Below are positions 42,259 through 51,366 of a stretch of DNA of 64,000 nt, piece after piece (within the stretch, counting starts at the first letter, position 1; every line of letters begins with the position of its first letter). The notes under the pieces were generated by a model. That model made no database searches and was not told the origin of the DNA. It saw only the letters and a list, made by a program, of their open reading frames with translations. A program made the translations under genes and the position numbers. This stretch comes from Roseburia_D sp964388945 (lineage in GTDB: Bacteria; Bacillota; Clostridia; Lachnospirales; Lachnospiraceae). The DNA is taken from contig CAYMCM010000002.1 in NCBI GenBank assembly GCA_964388945.1, forward strand, positions 1 to 64,000, given 5' to 3'.

Positions 42259-43509
42259 ATGACAGGATACGAAGCAGCAAAAGAAAAATATAAAGCACTT
42301 GGCGTTGATGTAGAAAAAGCAATGGAAACTTTAAAGAACGTTCCGGTTTCTCTGCATTGCTGGCAGTTGGACGATGTGATCGGATTTGACAATGACGGCG
42401 GACTGACCGGCGGAATCCAGACAACGGGCAATTATCCGGGACGCGCAAAAACGCCGGAACAGCTTATGGCAGATATGGAAGAAGCTATGAAACTTATGCC
42501 GGGGACAGCGAAATTAAATATCCATGCATCTTATGCAATCTTAGAGCCGGGTGAATTTGCAGACCGGAATGCCTTAGAGCCGAAGCATTTTGCAAAGTGG
42601 GTGGAATTTGCGAAAAAGCATCACATGGGTATTGACTTTAATCCGACCTTTTTCTCACATGAAAAGGTAAAAGACGGTCTGACTTTATCCAGTCCGGATG
42701 AGGAGACCAGAAAATTCTGGATCGATCATGGAAAAGCGTGTATTCGCATTTCCGAGTATTTTGCAAAAGAAACGGGGATGCCATGCGTCATGAATATCTG
42801 GACGGGAGACGGATTTAAGGATGTTCCGGCGGATCGTATGGGACCGCGTATGCGCTACAAGGATTCCATTGAGCAGATTTTATCCGAGCCGTATGATAAA
42901 AATCTTGTAAAACCATGCGTGGAGTCTAAGGTGTTCGGAATCGGTGTGGAATCCTATACGGTGGGATCAGCGGAATTTACGCTGAGCTTTGCGGCACTTC
43001 ATGACGGCTGTATGCCGCTGATGGACAACGGACATTATCATCCGATGGAATATGTGTCAGATAAGATTCCGGCAATGCTCTGTTTCTATCCGGAATTTGC
43101 GCTTCACATTACAAGAGGTGTGCGCTGGGATTCCGATCATGTCCTGATCTTGGATGATGAGACGAAGGAGATGGCAAAGGAGATCGTAAGAAACGATGCG
43201 CTTGACCGTGTCTATATGGCTCTCGATTATTTTGATGCGAGCATTAACCGTATTTCGGCACTTGCAACGGGATTCAGAAGCTGGCAGAAGGCACTTCTTA
43301 TGGCACTCTGCACACCAAATGAAATGTTGAAAGAACTTCAGGATGCGAACCAGATGAGCAAACTTATGGTTATGAATGAAGCAGTAAAGATGCTTCCGAT
43401 CGGAGAGATCTGGGAGGAATACTGCCGCAGAGAAGGTGTCGCGGACGATCTGCATTTCTTTGATGAGATTGAAAAGTATGAAAATGAAGTATTAAAAAAG
43501 CGAATTTAG
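42259..43509 (+). CDS. rhaA: L-rhamnose isomerase
   Basis: 416 residues, the usual RhaA length. Hallmarks are PVSLHCWQLDDVIGFD (residues ~28-43), KLNIHASYAI, GIDFNPTFFSH, MNIWTGDGFKDVPADR and the metal-binding HYHPMEYVSDKIPA with DSDHVLILDDET. It converts L-rhamnose to L-rhamnulose using divalent metal ions. RBS AGAAGGAGAAG, 18 bp after rhaB. Confidence 0.96.
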   Translation: MTGYEAAKEKYKALGVDVEKAMETLKNVPVSLHCWQLDDVIGFDNDGGLTGGIQTTGNYPGRAKTPEQLMADMEEAMKLMPGTAKLNIHASYAILEPGEFADRNALEPKHFAKWVEFAKKHHMGIDFNPTFFSHEKVKDGLTLSSPDEETRKFWIDHGKACIRISEYFAKETGMPCVMNIWTGDGFKDVPADRMGPRMRYKDSIEQILSEPYDKNLVKPCVESKVFGIGVESYTVGSAEFTLSFAALHDGCMPLMDNGHYHPMEYVSDKIPAMLCFYPEFALHITRGVRWDSDHVLILDDETKEMAKEIVRNDALDRVYMALDYFDASINRISALATGFRSWQKALLMALCTPNEMLKELQDANQMSKLMVMNEAVKMLPIGEIWEEYCRREGVADDLHFFDEIEKYENEVLKKRI

Positions 43510-43548
43510 CATGATATGGACAAAATCAGAGAGAGAGGAAAACAAGAG

Positions 43549-44370
43549 ATGAAATTTTTGGATGCAGAATTTGTACAGGGATTTATCCGTATGGCAAATG
43601 ACGGATGGGAACAGGGATGGCATGAAAGAAACGGCGGAAATCTGTCTTATCGTGTGAAACCGGAAGAAGTGGAGCTGGTAAAAGAAAATTTTTCCATAAA
43701 CGAATGGCAGCCGATCGGAACAAGTGTTCCAAATCTGGCGGGAGAATATTTTCTGGTGACCGGAAGCGGAAAATATTTCCGAAATGTGATCTTAAAGCCG
43801 GAGGATTCCATCTGCATGATCAAGCTTGACGATAAAGGAGAAAATTACAGCATTGTCTGGGGACTTGTAAATGGAGGAAGACCGACTTCAGAACTTCCGA
43901 GCCATCTGATGAATCTGGAGGTAAAGAAGTTAAAAAATCCGAATTACCGTGTGGTATATCATGCGCATACGACAAACATTATCGCACTGACCTTTGTGCT
44001 TCCGTTAGAAGATGAGATTTTTACCAGAGAACTCTGGGAGATGGCGACCGAGTGTCCTGTTGTATTTCCGGATGGGATCGGTGTTGTGCCGTGGATGGTT
44101 CCGGGCGGCAGAGAGATCGCAGTTGCAACCAGTGAACTGATGAAAAAATATGATCTTGCGATCTGGGCGCATCACGGTATGTTTGCGGCAGGTGAGGATT
44201 TTGATCTGACGTTTGGTCTGATGCATACAGCAGAAAAATCGGCGGAGATTCTTGTAAAAATGCTCTCTATGAGACCGGATAAATTACAGACGATCACGCC
44301 GGATAATTTCCGTCAGCTTGCAGGGGATTTCGGAGTTACTCTGCCGGAAAAATTCTTATATGACAAATAA
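43549..44370 (+). CDS. rhaD: Rhamnulose-1-phosphate aldolase
   Basis: 273 residues from ATG 43549 with GAGAGGAAAA upstream; the frame extends a little further 5' without a ribosome site. Class II zinc aldolase of the RhaD/FucA family: NGGNLSYRV (phosphate-binding loop), VTGSGKYFRNV, zinc His pair HAHTTN, and a third His in WAHHGMF. It splits L-rhamnulose 1-phosphate into dihydroxyacetone phosphate and L-lactaldehyde. Confidence 0.95.
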   Translation: MKFLDAEFVQGFIRMANDGWEQGWHERNGGNLSYRVKPEEVELVKENFSINEWQPIGTSVPNLAGEYFLVTGSGKYFRNVILKPEDSICMIKLDDKGENYSIVWGLVNGGRPTSELPSHLMNLEVKKLKNPNYRVVYHAHTTNIIALTFVLPLEDEIFTRELWEMATECPVVFPDGIGVVPWMVPGGREIAVATSELMKKYDLAIWAHHGMFAAGEDFDLTFGLMHTAEKSAEILVKMLSMRPDKLQTITPDNFRQLAGDFGVTLPEKFLYDK

Positions 44371-44422
44371 TTAAGAAACAGTAATAAAAATATGCAAAAA
44401 AATACATAGTCAGGAGGAAAAA

Positions 44423-45574
44423 ATGATGGCAAACAGATTTGTATTAAATGAGATTTCTTATCATGGAGCAGGAGCAATAGAAGAGATCGGAGCAGAATCA
44501 ACAGGAAGAGGATATAAAAAGGCATTTGTATGTTCAGATCCGGATCTGGTCAAGTTCGGAGTAACGAAAAAGGTATTGGATGTATTGGAAAAAGCAGGTA
44601 TTGCTTATGATCTGTATTCTAATATCAAACCAAATCCGACAGTGGAAAATGTTAAGACGGGTGTAGAGGCATTTAAACAGTCCAAAGCAGATTATATCGT
44701 GGCGATCGGCGGCGGATCTTCGATGGATACTGCAAAAGCGGTCGGTATCATTATCGCCAATCCGGAGTTTGAGGATGTTGTAAGCTTAGAGGGCGTTGCA
44801 CCGACAAAAAATAAATCCGTTCCGATCTTTGCAGTGCCGACAACAGCCGGAACAGCAGCAGAGGTAACGATCAATTATGTCATTACGGATGCTCGGAAGA
44901 ACCGGAAAATGGTGTGTGTCGATCCGAAAGACATTCCGGTGGTCGCATTTGTCGATCCGGATATGATGTCAACCATGCCGAAAGGTCTTACTGCGGCAAC
45001 CGGAATGGATGCGCTGACACATGCGATTGAAGGATATATTACTGCAGGAGCCTGGGAACTGTCTGATATGTTTCACTTAAAGGCGATCGAGATCATTTCC
45101 CGTTCTCTTCGCGGGGCAGTGGAGAATAAACCGGAAGGCAGAGCGGATATGGCACTCGGCGAGTATGTGGCAGGTATGGGATTTTCGAATGTTGGTCTTG
45201 GAATTGTTCATTCTATGGCACATCCGCTTGGCGCATTATACGATACGCCGCACGGTGTGGCAAATGCAATCCTTCTGCCGACCGGAATGGAATATAATGC
45301 ACCGGTATCCGGGGAAAAATACCGTGAGATCGCACGCGCTATGGGAGTAGAAGGCGTGGATAATATGTCACAGGAAGAATATAGACAGGCGGCGATCGGT
45401 GCCGTAAAGAAACTGTCGCAGGATGTTGGAATCCCGGCAGATTTAAAAGATATCGTAAAAAAAGAGGACATTCCATTCCTTGCCCAGTCCGCATACGATG
45501 ACGCATGCAGACCTGGCAATCCGAGGGAGACAAGTGTAGAAGAGATCACAAAATTATACGAATCTCTTTTATAA
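44423..45574 (+). CDS. fucO: Lactaldehyde reductase / 1,2-propanediol oxidoreductase
   Basis: 383 residues, group III iron-dependent alcohol dehydrogenase. NAD-binding GGGSSMDTAKAVG (residues ~95-107), PTTAGTAAEVT, GMDALTHAIEGYI, and the metal ligands in IVHSMAHPLGALYDTPHG. It reduces the L-lactaldehyde from RhaD to 1,2-propanediol, regenerating NAD+ during anaerobic rhamnose use. AGGAGGAAA precedes the ATG. Whether the propanediol is further fermented cannot be told: no microcompartment genes are in the window. Confidence 0.94.
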   Translation: MMANRFVLNEISYHGAGAIEEIGAESTGRGYKKAFVCSDPDLVKFGVTKKVLDVLEKAGIAYDLYSNIKPNPTVENVKTGVEAFKQSKADYIVAIGGGSSMDTAKAVGIIIANPEFEDVVSLEGVAPTKNKSVPIFAVPTTAGTAAEVTINYVITDARKNRKMVCVDPKDIPVVAFVDPDMMSTMPKGLTAATGMDALTHAIEGYITAGAWELSDMFHLKAIEIISRSLRGAVENKPEGRADMALGEYVAGMGFSNVGLGIVHSMAHPLGALYDTPHGVANAILLPTGMEYNAPVSGEKYREIARAMGVEGVDNMSQEEYRQAAIGAVKKLSQDVGIPADLKDIVKKEDIPFLAQSAYDDACRPGNPRETSVEEITKLYESLL

Positions 45575-45605
45575 TTCTTATATCAGGTATTTCTATTCAT
45601 CAACC

Positions 45606-45649
45606 ATTCAGGCACTCAGAGTATTTCTGGGTGCCTGAATCATTTTTTT
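45606..45649. terminator. Bidirectional terminator between fucO and an AraC gene
   Basis: A 15-bp stem pairs 45606-45620 (ATTCAGGCACTCAGA) with 45626-45640, with a 5-nt loop and a T8 run on the plus strand; on the minus strand the A-rich complement is less T-rich. It ends the rhamnose operon and abuts the stop of the convergent regulator gene. Confidence 0.88.
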
Positions 45650-46659
45650 TGATCATGAAATTCTTTTGGAGAACATCCGTATTTTTGGTAAAATTTTTTA
45701 TAGAAAAAAGATACGTTCTCATATCCGGATTCGTTTGCGATCACGGATATGGGCAGATTGGTATTTTTCAGCAGATTAGCGGCGACACTCAGGCGTTTTT
45801 CCTGTACCAGCTGGATATAGTTCATGCCGGTATATTTTTTTAAGAGCAGAGATACATAGTTTGGGCTGATGTGGAAAAAGTCAGCGACGGATCTCTGCGT
45901 GCAGGTTTTATAATTGCTTTCGATATAGCGGAGGATCGAAGCAATCGGCGTATGTGAGATGGAATCCTGTTCGTTTGTAAGGTCATTTTCATATACATTG
46001 ATAAGCTCTGCCATAATGACATAGAACAGATGATAAAGGATGTCTCTGGAATTGATCGAAGGATCAAAGCATTCACAAAAAAATTCCTGAAAGAATAATT
46101 GGATTCTGCGGTTATTTTCTGAATGGAACAGCAGATGATGGTCGTGGTTGGTCTGTTCGTTGATGGCATTGATAAAAAAGTTGGAAAGAATGCTGTCTTT
46201 GGAAAATTCCGAAAACAGATGATCCTTTAAAAATTCCTTTGCGATCATAATGCTGATCATAATGTCTTTTTCGCCGAGGGTGGATATGGAATGCGGACAG
46301 TCTGTATCAATTAAAAGCACCTGATTCTTTGTCAGGACAATTTCCTGCCCGTTGATGGTCTGCGGGCATTTTCCCGAATACACGTAATTTAATTCAATAT
46401 AAGCATGAACATGCTCCGGAACAGCATTAAAACGGGAATTACGCCGTATCATAAGAGTATCTTCTCCGGTCATGGTACTGGAGAAAAGCGAAGAGGCAGA
46501 GCCTGGATAATGGCCGGTATTTGAGACACAATGGACAGTTCTTCCGTTTATCTGTTTTACCGGAACCTGAGCCCAGAAGTCGGAATGTGTGCCGGAAAGG
46601 TATTTCTTTTCGCTTTCTGACAGTTGGAACATACAGTGATCAAGAGCGGAAAGGTTCAT
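45640..46659 (-). CDS. AraC family regulator of the beta-glucoside PTS operon
   Basis: 339 residues; ATG with AAAGGAGG upstream. Cupin segment FNAVPEHVHAYIELNYVYSGKC, then LTKNQVLLIDTDCPHSI; HTHs QRSVADFFHISPNYVSLLLKKYT and ISVIANESGYENVSFFYKKFYQ, ending CSPKEFHD. Closely parallel in layout to the regulator at 22349-23332. Divergent from the EIIBCA gene, it is the likely activator of the PTS-glycosidase-chemoreceptor operon. The 215-bp gap to that operon has TATAAT at 46797-46802 with a weak -35, as expected for an activated promoter. Confidence 0.92.
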   Translation of the reverse strand: MNLSALDHCMFQLSESEKKYLSGTHSDFWAQVPVKQINGRTVHCVSNTGHYPGSASSLFSSTMTGEDTLMIRRNSRFNAVPEHVHAYIELNYVYSGKCPQTINGQEIVLTKNQVLLIDTDCPHSISTLGEKDIMISIMIAKEFLKDHLFSEFSKDSILSNFFINAINEQTNHDHHLLFHSENNRRIQLFFQEFFCECFDPSINSRDILYHLFYVIMAELINVYENDLTNEQDSISHTPIASILRYIESNYKTCTQRSVADFFHISPNYVSLLLKKYTGMNYIQLVQEKRLSVAANLLKNTNLPISVIANESGYENVSFFYKKFYQKYGCSPKEFHDQKK

Positions 46660-46874
46660 ATCAGCAGTCCTCCTTTGTGATTTTACAGATCATGCTGCAG
46701 TGCAGTTGTCTGGTAGATACCGTCATCATAACAAACAGTGTGGAAATGGTCAATGATTTTATAGGAATCCGTTATTTTGGTTTTGGCAGAAATCAGTATA
46801 ATAATAGTATAAGGTTTGGACAGACCATTACAAATGTTTTGCAGAACAAAAATCAGAATATGGAGGAAAGAGTT

Positions 46875-48737
46875 ATGGCACAGCCAGATTATGCACAGCT
46901 TGCGAAAGAAGTCGTAAAAGCTGTAGGGGGAAAGGAAAACATTGTCAGTGTAAGTAACTGTATGACAAGGTTGCGTTTTGTGTTAAAGGATGATCAGATC
47001 CCGGATAAAGATGCTGTATCTGCAATTAAAGGGGTAAAGGGTGTAATGAACCAGGGCGGACAGTACCAGGTCATCATTGGAACAAATGTGAGTGATGTGA
47101 TTTCTTTTGTGAGAAAAGAAACAGGCATAACAGATTCACAGACTGTGGATAAGGATGCATATAAGGTGGTAAAAGAGGAAAGTCTCTGGAACCGTTTTTT
47201 TAAGACGATCGCGGGATGTATCATGCCGATGATCGGACCGCTTGTCGCAAGCGGTATTATCAAAGGACTGCTTGTGATCTTAACGACAGCAGGAGTGCTT
47301 TTGAGTGAGGATGGAACTTATCAGATTTTATACGCGGCAGCGGATTCGGTTATGTATTTTATGCCGATTCTTGTTGGATTTACATGTGGAAAAATGTTCC
47401 AGTGCAATCCTTATGTGACAGCAGTGATCGGGGCGGCATTTTTGTATCCGGATCTGGTTGCGGCAGTGGAGAGCGGTATTTCATTTTTAACCATTCCGGT
47501 TTCCGGTGCTGCTTATTCCAGCACATTTCTGCCGGTGCTTCTGGCAGCATTTCTGGCATCAAAACTGGAAAAGCTTGCAAAGAAGATCATTCCGCAGGTG
47601 CTGCAGTTGATTTTTGTTCCGACTTTTGTGCTTGTCATAACGGTGCCGCTCGGATGGCTGGTGATTGGACCGGTGATGAATATCGTTTCGGAGGTATTAT
47701 CCAAGATTGTTATGGGGATTTTCGGTGCAAGTCCGTTAATCGGAGGTGCGGTGATCGGAGCATGCTGGCAGCTCGTCGTATTGCTTGGACTGCATACAGC
47801 ATTTATTCCGGTTCTTATCAATAATCTGTTTACCCTCGGTTATGATCCGGTCAATGCGATCATGTGTCTTACCGTGTGGGCGTTTGCCGGCGTAGCATTT
47901 GGCTATGCACTCAGGGTAAAGGATAAGGAAAAGAAAAGCATGGGATTTGGAACGATGGCATCTGCGCTGTGCGGAGTAACTGAGCCGGCTATTTATTCCA
48001 TTGCTTTAACCAACGTTAAATTATTTGTATCGGGAATGATCGGCGGCGGTGTTGCCGGAGCAATTTTTGGAGCACTTGGAGGAAAATTATATGTATGGGC
48101 AGGAGGCGGACTTTTCTGTATTCCGTCCATGATAAATCCGGAAGGGCTTGATATCAGTTTTTATGGATTTATCATCTGTGCGATCATTGCACTAGCTGTA
48201 TCCGCAGTATTGGCTTTTATCTTTGCAGGCAGTGCAAATACAGCTAAAGAGACGGAAATGGCGGCCGGATCAGATGTGCAGCAGAAAAAAGCACTTATGG
48301 TATATGCACCGGCAGAGGGAAATGTTATAAGCCGTGATAAAATACCGGATGAAACTTTTTCTTCCGGAGTGCTTGGCGATGGCGTAGGCATTGAGCCATG
48401 CGCAGAGATTGTGACGGCTCCGTTTGATGGGGTGGTAAGCTCTGTGACAGAGACGAAACATGCGATCGGAATTACCTCTGTGCAGGGACTTGAACTTTTG
48501 ATCCATGTCGGAGTAGATACCGTAAAGATGAAGGGACAGGGTTTTGAGGTATTTGTAAAAGAAGGAGACTCTGTAAAACAGGGACAGAAGATATTGCAGT
48601 TTGATGCTAAACAGATAAAAAAAGCAGGTTTTTCGGACACGATCGCAGTGATCCTTACGAACAGTGCCGATTATCAGCAGGTGGATTGTGGTACTGGCAG
48701 TTGCAGCAGCCGTGACGTGATCATGACGGTAAAATAG
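46875..48737 (+). CDS. Beta-glucoside-type PTS transporter, EIIBCA fusion
   Basis: 620 residues from ATG 46875 (GGAGGAAAG upstream); the frame is open further 5' but lacks a plausible start. EIIB: Cys29 in SVSNCMTRLRF is the phospho-acceptor. EIIC: about ten membrane helices, residues ~110-460, with GVTEPAIYSIAL. EIIA (crr-like): phospho-His544 in LLIHVGVDTVKM. This BglP/BglF order phosphorylates beta-glucosides during uptake, giving 6-phospho-glucosides for the GH1 enzyme encoded two genes later. The glycosidase between them and the rhamnose genes next door suggest a rhamnosyl-glucose or similar substrate (inference). Confidence 0.93.
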   Translation: MAQPDYAQLAKEVVKAVGGKENIVSVSNCMTRLRFVLKDDQIPDKDAVSAIKGVKGVMNQGGQYQVIIGTNVSDVISFVRKETGITDSQTVDKDAYKVVKEESLWNRFFKTIAGCIMPMIGPLVASGIIKGLLVILTTAGVLLSEDGTYQILYAAADSVMYFMPILVGFTCGKMFQCNPYVTAVIGAAFLYPDLVAAVESGISFLTIPVSGAAYSSTFLPVLLAAFLASKLEKLAKKIIPQVLQLIFVPTFVLVITVPLGWLVIGPVMNIVSEVLSKIVMGIFGASPLIGGAVIGACWQLVVLLGLHTAFIPVLINNLFTLGYDPVNAIMCLTVWAFAGVAFGYALRVKDKEKKSMGFGTMASALCGVTEPAIYSIALTNVKLFVSGMIGGGVAGAIFGALGGKLYVWAGGGLFCIPSMINPEGLDISFYGFIICAIIALAVSAVLAFIFAGSANTAKETEMAAGSDVQQKKALMVYAPAEGNVISRDKIPDETFSSGVLGDGVGIEPCAEIVTAPFDGVVSSVTETKHAIGITSVQGLELLIHVGVDTVKMKGQGFEVFVKEGDSVKQGQKILQFDAKQIKKAGFSDTIAVILTNSADYQQVDCGTGSCSSRDVIMTVK

Positions 48738-48780
48738 TAAATCTGAAAAAGAAAACAAAGAAAAACTGGGAGGAAAATGT

Positions 48781-51366
48781 GTGAGAAATTCATTATATCC
48801 ATTTTTCTGGCAGCATGGAGAAAGTCATGATGTGCTTGAAAAATATATGGAAAAGATTGCTGAAAGCGGGATGCGCGGAGCGTGTATTGAGGCACGCCCG
48901 CATCCGGAATTTGTAAGAGATGGCTGGTGGAAGGATATGGACTGCATTGTAAAAAAAGCAAAGCAGTTATCGATGAAGCTGTGGATTCTCGATGATTCCC
49001 ATTTTCCAACCGGTTATGCCAACGGAAAGATCAAGGAATGCTATCCGGAGTACCGGAAAATTTATCTGGATATGCGAAGATACGATATTCAAGGACCGAT
49101 AGACCGGGCAAGGATCGATCTTTCGCTTTTAAAGGGCAGACCGTGGGACAAGCCGGATCATTCGGAACATATTCTTGGCGTTTATATGGGAGAGCGCTGT
49201 CTGCCGTATGAGAGGGAAGATGATGCGGTGGATGCTGCATCCGTTTGTGAGATCACGGAACAGATGGACATGGACAAACGGCTGCTTACTGTGGATATTC
49301 CGGATGGTGCATATAGTATTTTTGTCGTATATGAAACAACAAAGGGTGGAGAAGAGGCAACAGAAGATTATCTGAATCCGCTTGTCAAAGAGGCCACCCA
49401 GGTGTTGATCGACGAGGTCTACGAGCCGCATTATGCACATTACGCGGCGGAATTTGGAACGACGATTGAAGGATTCTTTTCGGATGAGCCCCGTTTTGGA
49501 AACCGGAAAGGAACCGATGCGGTGATCGGGAAAACGGATATGGTGCTTCCGTGGAGAAAAGGACTGGAAAAAGAGCTTGGGATCGCACCGAAGCTTCTTC
49601 CGCTTCTCTGGGTGAATGCCGACGGTGTGGAAAAAAATGTCCGTTTTGCGTATATGGATCGGATCACGCAGTTGTATCATGAGAATTTTACAGGTGTGCT
49701 TGCAAAGTGGTGCAGGGAGCATGGCGTATGGTATTTAGGACACAACATAGAGGATAATGGTGCCCATGCAAGACTGGGATATGGAACCGGACATTATTTC
49801 CGAGGACAGAAAGAAATGGATTTTGCGGGAGTGGATGTGATCGGAGGTCAGATCGTGCCGGGCATGAATTATCACCATGATGCATTTTCCACGGGAGGAA
49901 GCAGCGGAGAATTTTATCATTATGCACTGGCAAAGCTGGCATCCTCTGCGGCACATCTGGATTCGGTAAAAGAGGGCAGGGCAATGTGTGAAGCATTCGG
50001 TGCATATGGCTGGAATGAGGGCTTAAAGACCATGAAGTGGATCGCAGACAGCCTGATGGCACGAGGTATCAATTACCTTGTTCCGCATGCCTTCAATCCG
50101 AAGAAATTTCCGGATTTTGACTGCCCGCCGCATTTTTATGCGCATGGACATAATCCACAGTTTCGGTATTTTTCGAAACTCAGCGATTATATGAACCGTG
50201 TGATGGCATTGTTTCAGGGCGGAAACTACCCGGCAAAAGTGGGGCTTTTATATCCGGCAGAACTGGAATGGGCAGGAGTCTGTATGCCGGTAGAGAAACC
50301 GGCACGTGTGCTGACACAGAATCAGATTGCATTTGATATTGTGACAAGGGACTATTTAAGGGATGCCGGGATGGAAGCGGGCAGATTTGTGATCCAGGAG
50401 ACAGCTTTTGAGGTACTTGTTGTTCCTTATGGACAGAATATCCCAAAGGATCTGTATGAAATTCTTGGAAAAATGAAAAAAAGCGGGATTCGGATCGTGT
50501 TTGTGGAGGGGACACCGGATCAGGTGCTTCAAACAGCAGAGCGGATGGATCGGCCACTCGAAAAAGCGGTCTTTGATCAGCCGGAGATCGTTTCGCTGCT
50601 GCAGCTTGGGACGGCGTTGGAACAATATCGGAGTTTAAAGACCGAAAAAGCGGTTCCGGAGCTTGTACAGGGAGAATATGAAAAGGACGGTGTGCGTTAT
50701 TACCTGTTTTTCAACGAACATATCGGAAAAGCCATTGACACAGGTGTGTTCTTAGAACAGCAGGGAATACAGTATGATGCATACCGGGATATCAGTGCAC
50801 CGATCGAGATCTGTGACGGCAGGGCAAAGCTTCATCTCGAGCCTTATGAGACGGTGATCTGGATCATAAAACCGGAGAAAATCGAAAAAACCGATGCGTT
50901 ATTTGAGTTTGCAGGCGGAGGCAGATGGGAACCAAAAGAGATCACGGGAGAATGGAAGGTGCGTTTTGCAGACAGCTTTTCTTATCCGGATTTTGAAAAA
51001 GTCGTTCCAATGAAAGAGATCGGAGAAGTACAGGAGCTTCCTGGCTGGGAAAAAGCCTGCGGAACACTTCGATTTGAAACACAGCTTACCTTTACGAATA
51101 AAAAAACACGGGTGATAGATCTTGGAAATGTATACGAGACTGCGGAAGTATTTGTAAACGGACAGTCTGCCGGAGTCCGGCTGGCAAAGCCATACCGGTT
51201 TGACATATCAGAACTTTCCGTTTGTGGTCAGAATACGCTTGCGGTTGAGGTAGCGAATACCCTCGGAACTGCGGTGCGCGATCCGATCAGTCATTATCTG
51301 CCGATAGAACCGTTCGGCGTGGAAGGCCCCGTGATATTATATGAAAAGCAGGAGGAAGAAAAATGA
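48781..51366 (+). CDS. Large GH106-like glycosidase of unassigned family
   Basis: 861 residues from GTG 48781 with GGGAGG 7 bases upstream; the ATG at 48777 is out of frame. No signal peptide. The N-terminal barrel (LYPFFWQHGESHDVLEKYMEK, GACIEARPHPEFV, WILDDSHFPTGYANG) and FFSDEPRFG with Glu236 and LGHNIEDNG look like the GH106 alpha-L-rhamnosidase clan and related unclassified proteins. The middle part resembles a type-1 glutamine amidotransferase-like domain, and the last ~150 residues form a beta-sandwich (EVFVNGQSAGVRLAKPYRFD, NTLAVEVANT). The next gene, a GH1 6-phospho-beta-glucosidase, overlaps by 4 bases. Role inferred: removal of a decorating sugar, perhaps rhamnose, from the PTS product. 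Confidence 0.7.
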   Translation: MRNSLYPFFWQHGESHDVLEKYMEKIAESGMRGACIEARPHPEFVRDGWWKDMDCIVKKAKQLSMKLWILDDSHFPTGYANGKIKECYPEYRKIYLDMRRYDIQGPIDRARIDLSLLKGRPWDKPDHSEHILGVYMGERCLPYEREDDAVDAASVCEITEQMDMDKRLLTVDIPDGAYSIFVVYETTKGGEEATEDYLNPLVKEATQVLIDEVYEPHYAHYAAEFGTTIEGFFSDEPRFGNRKGTDAVIGKTDMVLPWRKGLEKELGIAPKLLPLLWVNADGVEKNVRFAYMDRITQLYHENFTGVLAKWCREHGVWYLGHNIEDNGAHARLGYGTGHYFRGQKEMDFAGVDVIGGQIVPGMNYHHDAFSTGGSSGEFYHYALAKLASSAAHLDSVKEGRAMCEAFGAYGWNEGLKTMKWIADSLMARGINYLVPHAFNPKKFPDFDCPPHFYAHGHNPQFRYFSKLSDYMNRVMALFQGGNYPAKVGLLYPAELEWAGVCMPVEKPARVLTQNQIAFDIVTRDYLRDAGMEAGRFVIQETAFEVLVVPYGQNIPKDLYEILGKMKKSGIRIVFVEGTPDQVLQTAERMDRPLEKAVFDQPEIVSLLQLGTALEQYRSLKTEKAVPELVQGEYEKDGVRYYLFFNEHIGKAIDTGVFLEQQGIQYDAYRDISAPIEICDGRAKLHLEPYETVIWIIKPEKIEKTDALFEFAGGGRWEPKEITGEWKVRFADSFSYPDFEKVVPMKEIGEVQELPGWEKACGTLRFETQLTFTNKKTRVIDLGNVYETAEVFVNGQSAGVRLAKPYRFDISELSVCGQNTLAVEVANTLGTAVRDPISHYLPIEPFGVEGPVILYEKQEEEK

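Noticed and set aside
46521..46874. In-frame 5' extension of the EIIBCA gene by 118 codons
   Set aside because: It runs antisense into the AraC gene and through its promoter region. ATG 46875 has a strong GGAGG and starts exactly at the conserved EIIB domain.
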